DNA of 64,000 bases from Pedobacter xixiisoli (GTDB lineage Bacteria; Bacteroidota; Bacteroidia; Sphingobacteriales; Sphingobacteriaceae): assembly GCF_900215335.1 (NCBI RefSeq), contig NZ_OCMT01000003.1, forward strand, positions 62,001-126,000, read 5' to 3'. This document shows, one piece after another, positions 52,665 to 61,321 of the stretch (positions within the stretch are counted from its first letter, which is position 1; each line of letters begins with the position of its first letter). A program made the position numbers and the translations under genes. The notes below the pieces were generated by a model. That model was not told the DNA's origin, made no database searches, and saw only the letters and a program-made list of their open reading frames with translations.

Positions 52665-52769
52665 GAAGAACCCTCGGAGGGTTCTTCAAACCCCCACAGC
52701 GCAGCGTGGGGCAAGCAAACTAGGGCGCAGCCCAAGTTCCGCTTGCTCCATTTTTTTTTGAAAAATGGA
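52665..52769. other. Candidate origin of transfer: four consecutive hairpins
   Basis: Within 105 bp lie GAAGAACCCT-CGG-AGGGTTCTTC (perfect, 52665-52687) and CCCCAC (52692-52697) with GTGGGG (52706-52711). These are followed by GCAAGC (52711-52716) with GCTTGC (52741-52746) enclosing GGGC-GCA-GCCC (52723-52733), and TCCATTTTT (52747-52755) with AAAAATGGA (52761-52769). The block directly precedes the BfmA/BtgA-like gene, where Bacteroides oriT regions sit. Open frames across it on both strands exist only because the palindromes lack stops. Confidence 0.72.
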
Positions 52770-52791
52770 CTTCCTGCAATATGCTTATCCC

Positions 52792-53095
52792 TCAAAGTTT
52801 CCCCTCAAAATTCAACAGCCTTATCCGACTGGCAATCGTCGGATGATATGAAGGTTCGTATTCCAAAAGCCCATGATCGACCAGATCGCTCATACATTTA
52901 TGGTAGGTCGTAAATGAACGGATAGCCGAATATTTCATCAGCTCCCTTCTGGACACCCGGAAACTTGTCGAACTTGGAAGCTCTGGCCTTAGCGGCAAGT
53001 ATCGCCGAGAATAGGCTGATATGGGATTGGCGGAAAATCTTTGATCTGCTTGCCAGTTTCAAAAAACTGGCGAGTATTGTTGCCGTTTCCATCAT
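52792..53095 (-). pseudogene. Frameshifted winged-helix gene of the mobilization region
   Basis: Two overlapping frames rebuild one protein of about 100 residues. The first (ATG at 53095) gives ETATILASFLKLASRSKIF and HISLFSAILAAKARAS. The second gives FRVSRRELMKYSAIRSFTTY and HKCMSDLVDHGLLEYEPSYH up to the stop at 52792. The switch lies near 52,958-52,964. The intact paralogue at 61,322-61,615 shows the same order in one frame (RLTYQKCVRDLNEYGYLKYVPS). A single indel therefore broke this copy, unless it is a sequencing error. Confidence 0.75.
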
Positions 53096-53364
53096 GACCT
53101 CCCGATTTCGCCCAACAATTGTTCTATATCAGAGTGCGCATAATAGAATATACCACCCAACTTTTCATATTTCAGTACCCCCTTGATGCGTAGGTTCTGT
53201 AAAGTCCCTGCTGAAATTTTCAGTAGCTTTCGCACCTATGAACTTCTGAGCCATTTCTTTTCATTGTAGCTCTCATTATTGATGTTAAGTTTTTCCAACT
53301 TCTCGAAAATTTCTTTTTTGAACGCTTCGAGGTCCTCCCTAGTAATCAAATCCAATGTCGTCAT
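53092..53364 (-). pseudogene. Excisionase-like HTH gene with an in-frame TAG stop
   Basis: The frame from the ATG at 53364 runs 42 codons (MTTLDLITREDLEAFKKEIF ... KKWLRSS), meets TAG at 53238-53236, and continues in frame for 47 codons: VRKLLKISAGTLQNLRIKGV, LKYEKLGGIFYY and so on to TGA. The second part is the recognition domain of the helix-turn-helix family common next to Bacteroidota mobilization genes, where a Glu or Asp codon normally stands at the TAG. The stop overlaps the next gene's ATG by 4 bp, so the original operon structure is preserved. A single G-to-T or C-to-T change explains the break. Confidence 0.8.
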
Positions 53365-53735
53365 AAACCAATATTTTAGTCGATGATACTGCAATTACAT
53401 CATAAACCTTGTTTTAAGTTCTCTAGTAGAGAGAAATTTTTAATTCGAAGGTTCAAGAAAATTGCATAATTAATTAAGACACGAAGTTGCACGAAGCAAT
53501 CGAGAGTTTATGGGTAGTCCTTAGGGAGGCACCTAAAAAATTGTCAATAATAAACTGAACGGCTTCCAGTTCGCTATCAAACTGTGAAGGTAGATAAAAA
53601 AATGGCGGACTACTATTGCATTACTGTAATATAACACAGAAATTATCTAAACTTGGAAGCAAATAAAATGAACAGGGATCACATAAGGTATAAACTAGGC
53701 ACTCTTTTCTAGATGATCCTAATTCACACAACCAC
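53365..53735. other. Intergenic region, no clear gene
   Basis: About 370 bp. A minus-strand stretch around 53,464-53,610 stays open for some 50 codons (containing FDSELEAVQFIIDNFLGAS) but has no start codon, so it may be a gene remnant. Nothing else stands out. It should hold the promoters of the divergent HTH genes. Confidence 0.35.
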
Positions 53736-54167
53736 ATGGATGTGTTGCCATGTTTACGATTTCAAAATTACACAATAAAACCATTTGCGCAATCTTATCC
53801 AAAAGAACCGCAAAGTATTGGTGAGCATATTAAAAAGAGACGCTTTGATCTAAACCTTATGCAAAGCGATATTGCTGCAACATTTGGAGTATCTATTGCG
53901 ACAATCCACCTTTGGGAGACCAATAGAGCTGAACCAATGGTAAAGTACTATGCGAAAATTTCTGATTTCTTGCAGTTTGATTTATTCAAAGTCGATGACT
54001 CAACATTTTCAGGAAGAGTAAAAAGTTACCGTTACAAAAATGGTCTTACCCAGAAGGCACTTGGCAAAATGCTCAATATTGACGGTAGCACAATTACAAG
54101 TTGGGAATTGGGCGAATTTCGACCGAACAAAAAAATCTTGGAAATGGTTGAACAATTGATCGGATGA
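53736..54167 (+). CDS. DNA-binding protein with two XRE-type helix-turn-helix domains
   Basis: The 143-residue protein has a first helix-turn-helix at about 27-75 (IGEHIKKRRFDLNLMQSDIAATFGVSIATIHLWETNRAEP). A second lies at about 92-140 (GRVKSYRYKNGLTQKALGKMLNIDGSTITSWELGE). The N-terminal PYTI-like leader resembles FQNYTIKPFAQSYPKEPQ of related small regulators. It lies about 480 bp upstream of the methylase gene and could control it or the 16-bp inverted repeat at 54,273, which is inference. Confidence 0.88.
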   Translation: MDVLPCLRFQNYTIKPFAQSYPKEPQSIGEHIKKRRFDLNLMQSDIAATFGVSIATIHLWETNRAEPMVKYYAKISDFLQFDLFKVDDSTFSGRVKSYRYKNGLTQKALGKMLNIDGSTITSWELGEFRPNKKILEMVEQLIG

Positions 54168-54651
54168 GAATAAAGAGATAATTAACGATTTCAACTTTAC
54201 TAATTGTTAGATTTTCTTAGCAAACGAACCATATAGATTCTCTCAGCACTGCCGAGAGTTTTATGCGATTTCGAACATTTTAATTGTCGCACCGGTGGGA
54301 GACAATTAAAATGTTCTTTAACAAAACCAATTTAAGTGTATAAGGAGAGTACAACTTTAGCTAAATTAGGAAACCAACTAATGTATTTTTACGCGAACAA
54401 ATTGATAATGTTATGACAAAAACCCCATTAACTATATCAACTAGTATAGCGTGGCTATTTGGCCAAATAAATGTCGCAAACGCAAAAGGTGCATTAATCA
54501 AACCTTTAAAAAATGTCTATTGAGTTTACTTTTAGACAGTTGGTTGCATACAAATGATTTGCTGATATTAAGGATGTCCATTCGATATTTTTAGCTAACT
54601 TCACTCGCTTGAAAACACTGTGCTACAGTAAACATAATAGATAGGCAATCA
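54168..54651. promoter_or_regulatory. 484-bp leader before the methylase gene with a perfect 16-bp inverted repeat
   Basis: GAACATTTTAATTGTC (54273-54288) and GACAATTAAAATGTTC (54301-54316) are exact inverted copies around GCACCGGTGGGA. A smaller hairpin CTCTC/GAGAG (54240-54258) precedes them. No U tract follows, so a terminator is less likely than an operator, a structured RNA or a recombination site. The remaining 330 bp to the methylase ATG hold no clear coding frame and no good TAnnTTTG box. Confidence 0.65.
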
Positions 54652-57600
54652 ATGAATTATAAAGATTTCTTTTCGGTATTGGGCTTTGACTTTCAGGTTG
54701 ATCTGCAAGCAAAGGTTATTGATATTGAAAAAGAAGCAAAGCTATCACAAAAGCTCGAGAACTCGGTTTTCTTTTACAAAAGCCCAAACAACACAAACAC
54801 CTCCTTTTATCTACTTACAACTCCTTTAGAAAGCGAAGAATTGGCGCGCTTCCGAAAATATGTCTGGAACAAAAACGATGCTGATATTATTTTTCACTAC
54901 CAGCCCGGCAAGAATAAACTGGTGATGATGTATGCCAAATACTCTCCGAAGGTTACAAACGAAGAAAGTAAACTGGACATTTTTACAACCGACCTTAAAG
55001 ACCTGGACAAAATTGAAAAGATTAAACATTGGAAGTTTGACAGTGGAGTATTCTGGCTTAATTATCGAAACTTTATCAATAAGTCGAAATATAAGGGTGT
55101 TGATAAGGAATTGGTAGCTGCACTAAAGGCATTGAGGGAGCAACTGAACCATGTTCTGGCGCAGTCCATTAAAAGCGATACTAATAGAAACGAATTGGTA
55201 CAGGCATTGATCGACCGTACGCTCTATATCAAGTACCTTGAAGATAACCACATCATCAATTCATACTTTTACGAATATTATTTTAACGATACCGAGCTGA
55301 ACTATGAGCGATTACTCTTAAATAGTTCGAATGCCGATATTAATAAATTGTACGGCATTATCCATGAGATCTTTAATAATGCGCTGTTCGACCGACCCAC
55401 TATCGAAGAAGGATACCTCACAGGTGAAGTTCGCAGTCTCATAGCGACCTCCTTTAGTGCTAATCTGGATACAGGACAGCTAAGATTGTACGATTTTGGA
55501 TTTGATATATTGCCTGTTGAATTCATCAGCTATATATACGAAGTATTCCTTTCAGAAAAACAAAAGGAGAATGGTATCTACTATACGCCAAAAAAACTTG
55601 CACAGCTGCTAGTAGATGATGTGATAAAAGAGGACAGGATAGGTTCTGTTTTGGATCCATCAAGTGGTTCGGGAATGTTCCTAATTGTGGGATACCAACG
55701 CCTGTTAGAGATTGCGAAAAAACAGGGCTTAGAACCACAAGATAGTATAGAAAAGATACGCTACCGCACAAAGCTTTTATCCGAAAATATATTTGGTATT
55801 GAGAAAGAGCTAACTGCGCAGCGTTTTACACTGTTTTCCCTATCCCTGCAAATTTTTGTGGGTATTGATCCTGATGATATAAAAGATTTCATTGCCAAAG
55901 AACTAAGGGATAATAAAAAGATAGACCTGTTTTCCGAGTACTCGTTTTTCAGCAACATTCGTCATGCCAACACCCTAGATATTGCAGACAGACCTTTTGA
56001 TAACCAGTATTTCTCATACTTGTTGGGTAATCCACCTTTTTTTGAGATCCCTAATACCGAAGAATTCAATACCGAAATCTCCTTTTTAGACTATTACCCA
56101 GTGGCTAATAGAAGCAAGCAGGTTCAGTCGGCCCGACATATAGTCGGAAGGTCCCAGATATCTCAATGCTTTTTCCTGAAGATGAAGGTTTGGAGCAATG
56201 AAAATACACGGTTTGGATTTGTTTCCAACAGTTCCAGCTTCTATAATGACTACTCGGAAGCTTTTCAAGAATTTTTCTACGCGAGCTATGGTATTGAGAA
56301 GGTTTATGAGTTATCCAGGGTAAAAAAGATTTTATTTGAGAAAGCGACAGAAAGTGTAGTAGCACTCATTTTCAGTAACCGTGTGGATAATAACACAATA
56401 GGTTACTATCCTGTTGAAATGGGAGTGTTTTCTGAACGGCCCTTTGAATTACTTGTAATTCAGGATGACAAAGTAATTGAAATTGACCAGAATGATCTTT
56501 TGAATGGACAGGTTAGATTAAGGGACTTTCTTGTCGGAAATTCGTATGATAGTCTACTAGTGAAGAAGCTTCTTGATCTTGACCCTTTGGACAATTACAT
56601 CTTGAGGGAAGACAACCTATTTTTGCACAGGGGTATTGATATGGCTGGTTTTGAGGAAATTGAGCGGGAGTTTAATGTTAGCAAAGACACCTGGAAATCG
56701 TTGTCGAAAAACCAAAAGAATGAATATTATAAAATGTTTCGGAAAAGGTATTCGAGTCCGGAACAGAGTGATAAATTTCCAGTACCTTTTATAAAGCCCA
56801 GTAACATTGAAAAGCACACGATCACCTCCTACAATTCGTATCTGGGAGAAGATATTTCCATGTTTCACAGACCCCGAAAAAAAGAACTATATGAAGGCAA
56901 GCGGATCGTGTGGAGTAGAATAGGTAAATCGCTAAAAGCGGTTTATCTACAACACCTACTATATTTTGATTTTGATCTGTATGTGCTAAAATTAAACGAT
57001 GATCTACGGTATGAACTGATAACTACAATATTAAATAGTAATCTGATTGATTACTTTATCAACATTCACCTTAAGAAAAGGATAGACAGCTCCTATCCGA
57101 AAATCGGTATCGATGATATAAGGAAAATCCCACTACCCTTTGAGATCGGGGACAACATGCTTGCTAAGATCTCAACTTTCAGCAGAGAAATTTCCGCAGG
57201 AAAATACAAATATGAGGATGTAAAAGATGAACTGAACGAACTGATCTATGATCTGTATGAGCTTTCGTATTGGGAAAAGCAACGCATTAGGGATTATTTC
57301 TTGCCCAATAAAAAGATTGGTAGGCGGTTGGATGAACTAAAAGATTATAAAGCGATCTTGAAGGAAATAATTGGTTTCTATTTCGCCTCACCTATCACAG
57401 TTGATGAAACTTCCACCGATTTTGACATGATCGTCATCAAGCTCTCATTTAGTACAAGATCGGATGACAAACCACCTGCTCAAAAGACTAAAAATTACCT
57501 GCTCAATGAAATTTTTGAACAGAACTCAGATGCAAATTTCCTGGCAAGCCAGGAGAAGATATTCGGAACGGATTGCGTATATATTATAAAGAGGGATTTG

Positions 57601-57693
57601 AACGGAAACTGGACACAGACAAAAGCCTTTGAGGATGGACAGGATATCCTGAAACATTTAATATCATTTGACGATGGAGAGAGAGTACATTAG
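54652..57693 (+). CDS. N6-adenine DNA methylase, type IIG/Eco57I-like
   Basis: The 1,013-residue protein has a gamma-class adenine methylase core: SAM-binding motif I D335-PSSGSGMFL, and catalytic motif IV N460-PPF. These are preceded by the helix GIYYTPKKLAQLLVDD typical of type IIG enzymes. The C-terminal half (residues about 600-900) resembles a target-recognition region (RIVWSRIGKSLKAVYLQ, KIPLPF). The N-terminal 150 residues show no clear PD-(D/E)xK triad, so cleavage may be supplied by the next gene, which it overlaps by 20 bp. BREX PglX is an alternative relative, but no other BREX gene is present. Confidence 0.88.
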   Translation: MNYKDFFSVLGFDFQVDLQAKVIDIEKEAKLSQKLENSVFFYKSPNNTNTSFYLLTTPLESEELARFRKYVWNKNDADIIFHYQPGKNKLVMMYAKYSPKVTNEESKLDIFTTDLKDLDKIEKIKHWKFDSGVFWLNYRNFINKSKYKGVDKELVAALKALREQLNHVLAQSIKSDTNRNELVQALIDRTLYIKYLEDNHIINSYFYEYYFNDTELNYERLLLNSSNADINKLYGIIHEIFNNALFDRPTIEEGYLTGEVRSLIATSFSANLDTGQLRLYDFGFDILPVEFISYIYEVFLSEKQKENGIYYTPKKLAQLLVDDVIKEDRIGSVLDPSSGSGMFLIVGYQRLLEIAKKQGLEPQDSIEKIRYRTKLLSENIFGIEKELTAQRFTLFSLSLQIFVGIDPDDIKDFIAKELRDNKKIDLFSEYSFFSNIRHANTLDIADRPFDNQYFSYLLGNPPFFEIPNTEEFNTEISFLDYYPVANRSKQVQSARHIVGRSQISQCFFLKMKVWSNENTRFGFVSNSSSFYNDYSEAFQEFFYASYGIEKVYELSRVKKILFEKATESVVALIFSNRVDNNTIGYYPVEMGVFSERPFELLVIQDDKVIEIDQNDLLNGQVRLRDFLVGNSYDSLLVKKLLDLDPLDNYILREDNLFLHRGIDMAGFEEIEREFNVSKDTWKSLSKNQKNEYYKMFRKRYSSPEQSDKFPVPFIKPSNIEKHTITSYNSYLGEDISMFHRPRKKELYEGKRIVWSRIGKSLKAVYLQHLLYFDFDLYVLKLNDDLRYELITTILNSNLIDYFINIHLKKRIDSSYPKIGIDDIRKIPLPFEIGDNMLAKISTFSREISAGKYKYEDVKDELNELIYDLYELSYWEKQRIRDYFLPNKKIGRRLDELKDYKAILKEIIGFYFASPITVDETSTDFDMIVIKLSFSTRSDDKPPAQKTKNYLLNEIFEQNSDANFLASQEKIFGTDCVYIIKRDLNGNWTQTKAFEDGQDILKHLISFDDGERVH

Positions 57694-58390
57694 GATAAAA
57701 AAACCTTCTCCATTACCGTTTGATATCCGCGAGTTAAAGAATTTGGACGATGGGTTTTGGAAAAATTGGATATTCTACTATTTGTTGCAGTTCTATAAGA
57801 ACTATGATAGCTTGGAATTGAAACACAAGATTGATGAGGAACGAAAAAAACAGTTCCCGCGTATAGAGCGGGAAATAACCAAGTTTTTAAGGCTAAAGTT
57901 GAATGCCGATCGGGAATTCGGATTTCACTTTAGTGCCAAAGGGGAGGTAACTAATGATGAAAGTGTAGAGGGGAATTATGACATTAATATACATAGTACA
58001 AATTGGAAGAGTAAGGACTTTTTTTTCGAATGCAAAAACCTTGATGGTAGTCAGGACCTGATAAACAAATATGTTTGTTACAATACCTACAAAAAGGACG
58101 CATCCGACCAGCATATTTTTGACGGAGGCGTATTAAGGTATTTTAACGGAAAGTACGCCCAAAATTTAAGTTTTGGTGGGATGATCGGGTTCATCTTGAA
58201 CGGAGACAACACCACGCTTAAAACCAATCTCTTTACGAAACTAAACGAACAACTTAGCACAAGCCCTGAGGGCGATCTGATTAGCATCACAGATAATGTA
58301 ATCGAAAACAACCCCTTTACCTTCGATACACTGCATAAGCGCCAGCATAAAGAATTTAAGATCCACCACCTCCTTTTTGATTTCAAATAG
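57674..58390 (+). CDS. Putative PD-(D/E)xK restriction endonuclease partner of the methylase
   Basis: The 238-residue protein shows a likely nuclease core: Glu67 in a helix (RIEREITKFLRLK), D103 in GNYDINIHS, and E119-C-K121 in DFFFECKNLDG, spaced as in PD-(D/E)xK enzymes. The C-terminal half is alpha/beta with no known motif. The ATG at 57674 lies within the 3' end of the methylase gene in another frame, so translation is probably coupled. Together they would form a restriction-modification pair. The TTG at 57668 is a less likely start. Confidence 0.78.
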   Translation: MEREYIRIKKPSPLPFDIRELKNLDDGFWKNWIFYYLLQFYKNYDSLELKHKIDEERKKQFPRIEREITKFLRLKLNADREFGFHFSAKGEVTNDESVEGNYDINIHSTNWKSKDFFFECKNLDGSQDLINKYVCYNTYKKDASDQHIFDGGVLRYFNGKYAQNLSFGGMIGFILNGDNTTLKTNLFTKLNEQLSTSPEGDLISITDNVIENNPFTFDTLHKRQHKEFKIHHLLFDFK

Positions 58391-58652
58391 CAAAACATTT
58401 AAACGGTAACGAAAGCTCAGACGACTTGCTGTAAACCAATTGCTATGTCACTAAACAGTTACCTAAAATTTTTTCTGGTTAGTGCTTAATCATCATTGCC
58501 TCTGCGCAAAATTTTCTCGCTAAATAGGTGTTTTATACAAATTTTTCTGGTTAATCGAGATGATTAAAAGATTGATCTCTATTTTTTATTATCAAAATAG
58601 TTTAAAAATGAGACGTCTATATTATTGTAGACAAATGACTTTCGAAAAATGT

Positions 58653-58660
58653 TATATTTG
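58653..58660 (+). promoter_or_regulatory. -7 promoter box before the two-gene unknown unit
   Basis: TATATTTG matches TAnnTTTG and is followed by AAAACAACAAAAGGAGTGAAC, whose AAGGAG could serve as a ribosome-binding site for the start at 58702 or the TTG at 58687. A TTG at 58625-58627 is 25 bp upstream, a little far for the -33 box. The rest of 58,391-58,652 holds no gene. Confidence 0.55.
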
Positions 58661-58701
58661 AAAACAACAAAAGGAGTGAACTTTATTTGACGCCTCACCA
58701 A

Positions 58702-59967
58702 ATGGATAAAAAAACAACGGGATCATGGTTGATCCATCATACCAATAAATTACAGGGAATAACGAGTCAAGAAGATTTTAAAAATACCTTTTTAGCAGGA
58801 AAATCGGGAATTTTGCTTTCTGCAATATCAGCAAATGCTCAAATGTCCGTAAATAAAGAAAGATTGGAAGTTTTGGCAAAAGCTGCGAATATCAGTACGA
58901 TGTTTGAACTTCCTAAGCTTTTAGAAGTTTTAAAGAATCAAGGTTTGATTGATATTTCAGCTAATGGAGGTATTTCAGTATACGGTGTTACAACGGCTGT
59001 GACTTTACAGCATACAGCGGATATTTTTGATGCTCTAGAACCCAGTGCAAATGAATCTGCGTCTATTGCACTTGCTGAAAGAGCATCAATTTCACCAGTA
59101 TTGACTACTGACATAAGAGAGGAAATATCAGACACATTTAAACTATCATCTTCAGATACCGCACAGCTTCTTCTTCAAGCTGAAAAAATAGGTTTTGTTG
59201 ATGCTGAAAATATCTCAAAAGATGATAAACTACTTTTCAATGGTAATTTATTTAGAAGAGATACAACTAAAAAAGTTATGTCAGTTATGGATTCTTTAAA
59301 AGCAGATGAAAAAGCTCAACTAGTTGAGTTGAGCGAAATACTAAAAGCCTCTGCTTGCGTTCCTGTAGATCACGCAAAGACATTACTAGGCAAAACTCTT
59401 TTTGAAAAAGTAACTGCTATTGGATTATATGATATCAGCATCGTAAGTAATTCAAAAGAAGAAGTAGGGTACTTAACGCTTCCATCTGCATTTTCTAAGT
59501 TTAGCAATTCAATGATTGATGATGCCTTTGATTTAGCTAAGGCGTTTGTTAGTTCAATTACCTACGGAATGACTAAGAGTTCATATGTTAGAGGGCAAAT
59601 TCAAATGGTAGATCAACTACTAAGTGCTTTGGTTCGAGGAGAATCAGTAGGTCCAGTACAGGCAATTGCTGAAGATTATAAGGTATTGGAACTAAAAGGT
59701 GTTGTTCAGGTACATACAGGAACTAAAAAAGGGCGAACTGGTCCGATGTTGAAATTACTAAAAAAAGAAGTAGGCGAACTTGCTTTACAAGCTATAAGGC
59801 AAGGCGATGTAAGCGAACATTCACTAACATCTTTACCTACTGCGGCTGTAACAACATTTAATGGTCCTGAAACCAATCGAGAAGTTAGCAGGCGGACACA
59901 AGCAGCTAATAATCCCAAAGCTACAAACGAAATGTTATCAATTTTAAGAACCGGGGGTGGAATATGA
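58702..59967 (+). CDS. Protein of unknown function, winged-helix-like, first gene of a coupled pair
   Basis: I recognise no family for this 421-residue soluble protein. Residues about 45-95 look like a winged helix (ERLEVLAKAANISTMFELPKLLEVLKNQGLIDISANGGISVYG). The rest is mostly helical and may contain further such units (QLVELSEILKASACVPVDHAKTLLG; YKVLELKGVVQVHTGTKKGRTGP). The C-terminus (RTQAANNPKATNEMLSILRTGGGI) is polar. TTG at 58687 is an alternative start; the ATG at 58702 is preferred. The stop overlaps the next start as ATGA. The surrounding DNA is visibly A+T-richer than the mobilization genes, suggesting separate acquisition. Confidence 0.75.
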   Translation: MDKKTTGSWLIHHTNKLQGITSQEDFKNTFLAGKSGILLSAISANAQMSVNKERLEVLAKAANISTMFELPKLLEVLKNQGLIDISANGGISVYGVTTAVTLQHTADIFDALEPSANESASIALAERASISPVLTTDIREEISDTFKLSSSDTAQLLLQAEKIGFVDAENISKDDKLLFNGNLFRRDTTKKVMSVMDSLKADEKAQLVELSEILKASACVPVDHAKTLLGKTLFEKVTAIGLYDISIVSNSKEEVGYLTLPSAFSKFSNSMIDDAFDLAKAFVSSITYGMTKSSYVRGQIQMVDQLLSALVRGESVGPVQAIAEDYKVLELKGVVQVHTGTKKGRTGPMLKLLKKEVGELALQAIRQGDVSEHSLTSLPTAAVTTFNGPETNREVSRRTQAANNPKATNEMLSILRTGGGI

Positions 59968-61007
59968 GTTCAAATCAACAAAAGCTAACGAAGGGTTACA
60001 ACATGGAGGAGTTATTAAGAAAATATTTCCTTAAATCGGGTTACTATGTAGTTCGTGGTGTGCCATTTATATATGAGGGATTTGAAGTCACTGATATTGA
60101 CATTTGGTTATATGGAAGGACATCTTCATTTTCACGAGAAATTATTATCGTCGATTCCAAAAATAAAAAAACCCCACAAGCAATTGAAAGAATATTTTGG
60201 GTTCAGGGTTTGCGAATCGCAACAATGGCGTCAAGTGCAATTGTTGCAACAACAGATAGGCGCCAGGAAGTAAAAGATTTTGGAAAGAAACTCAATGTAA
60301 CAGTTCTTGATGGAACCTTTTTAAGTAGATTGGTAAGTTCTGATAATTCCACCGACGATCGTTTAACGGATGAAGAGTTTTCTAATGCAATTTCGTCTTA
60401 CGAATTAAGTAAGCTTGACGGAGATTGGAAGGCTAGGTTAAAATTTTCTAAAAGTCTTTTATCAACGGGCTTGTCTTTCGATAGCTGTAACAAGTGGCTT
60501 ATTGAAGCAAAATTTTTTGCTGAACAATCAATCACAAAAACAAATCAACATGAATTGGCTCTAAGGTGCTTGTATTTAATATGTTCATTTGTAGCCGTGT
60601 CAATTGACTTCGTGTTGAAAGAGATATCATTTCAGGAACAACCAGAAAGGATTATGTTAATCAAAGACGGTATTACTTATGGTTCTCGTGGTAATGCAGG
60701 AGTTACAAAAATGATCAATCTTGCAATGGGCTTAGTAGAACAACATGCCAAAGATGGTAAATTAATCTCGCAACAAGTAAGAAATAGTGTTGAACATCAA
60801 TTTGAACAACTAAACACTGGTATTTTGGCGGAATATTTTTCAAGAAGTGAGGTTTCAAGAAGCTTGTTTAGCGTAGCAAAAGAGCTGGAAAAAATGGCTA
60901 TGAACCGAGAGTTTTTATCTCATCATACTGCTTCTGTGGAAACTAAAGGTTTGCTTTTTTGCTTATTAGACTATTGGGGAATTTCTAGGACTTATTTTAT
61001 CAAGTAA
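59964..61007 (+). CDS. Restriction endonuclease-like protein, second gene of a coupled pair
   Basis: The 347-residue protein carries a PD-(D/E)xK-like N-terminal domain. Glu15/Glu16 lie in the first helix (MEELLRKYFLKSGYYVVRG), Asp46 in VTDIDIWLY, and D64-S-K66 in IIVDSKNKK; ERIFWVQGLRIA follows, with a helix commonly seen after such cores. Asp in place of Glu in the ExK position is tolerated in the fold. The C-terminal 200 residues are helical and unassigned (ELALRCLYLICSFVAVSIDFVL). It is translationally coupled to the 58,702 gene and adjacent to a restriction-modification pair. A defence function is plausible but undemonstrated. Confidence 0.78.
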   Translation: MSSNQQKLTKGYNMEELLRKYFLKSGYYVVRGVPFIYEGFEVTDIDIWLYGRTSSFSREIIIVDSKNKKTPQAIERIFWVQGLRIATMASSAIVATTDRRQEVKDFGKKLNVTVLDGTFLSRLVSSDNSTDDRLTDEEFSNAISSYELSKLDGDWKARLKFSKSLLSTGLSFDSCNKWLIEAKFFAEQSITKTNQHELALRCLYLICSFVAVSIDFVLKEISFQEQPERIMLIKDGITYGSRGNAGVTKMINLAMGLVEQHAKDGKLISQQVRNSVEHQFEQLNTGILAEYFSRSEVSRSLFSVAKELEKMAMNREFLSHHTASVETKGLLFCLLDYWGISRTYFIK

Positions 61008-61015
61008 ATGAAAAT

Positions 61016-61040
61016 GGGCACATGATTAATGCATGTGCCC
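61016..61040. terminator. Hairpin between convergent genes
   Basis: GGGCACATG (61016-61024) pairs with CATGTGCCC (61032-61040), 9 bp perfect. It lies 9 bp after the 59,964 gene's stop and overlaps the last codons of the convergent 61,026 gene. Confidence 0.7.
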
Positions 61041-61259
61041 CTTCTTAATTATGTTTTCAATAATTGAACGTTTAACTTTTGCTTCGTCATCAGAAACTTG
61101 AACATACGTCACTGTGACCTTATACATTTTTTCCTTTTTCTTGGAAAGAACAACTTTTTTTGAAACGCTAGTTCTAACGCAGTCAGGATGTTCAATCTTT
61201 GTTTTTCTAATGACCCCACCTGAATTGGCTACATCCATTCTTTTATTAAGATTTTCCAT
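61026..61259 (-). CDS. Small basic hypothetical protein
   Basis: This 77-residue protein is basic, with a KVVLSKKKEKMYKVTVTYVQ strand region and a helical C-terminus (DDEAKVKRSIIENIIKKGHMH). No family is recognised. It reads in the same direction as the winged-helix and transfer-accessory genes on its right and may be co-transcribed with them. Its stop lies inside the hairpin shared with the convergent gene. Confidence 0.55.
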   Translation of the reverse strand: MENLNKRMDVANSGGVIRKTKIEHPDCVRTSVSKKVVLSKKKEKMYKVTVTYVQVSDDEAKVKRSIIENIIKKGHMH

Positions 61260-61321
61260 AAACTTATCACTTTATTCAACCTCACTTTTATGTAGATCGG
61301 GGATATCGAAGTGTACATACA

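Noticed and set aside
52580..52913. Open frames on both strands across the hairpin block
   Set aside because: They arise because the palindromes and their GC-rich arms lack stops; the peptides are near mirror images and share no family features. Treated as noncoding oriT candidate.
54652..58390. BREX system (PglX plus partners)
   Set aside because: The methylase alone is compatible, but none of the BREX genes for PglZ, BrxC, BrxA or BrxL is adjacent; only one small nuclease-like gene follows.
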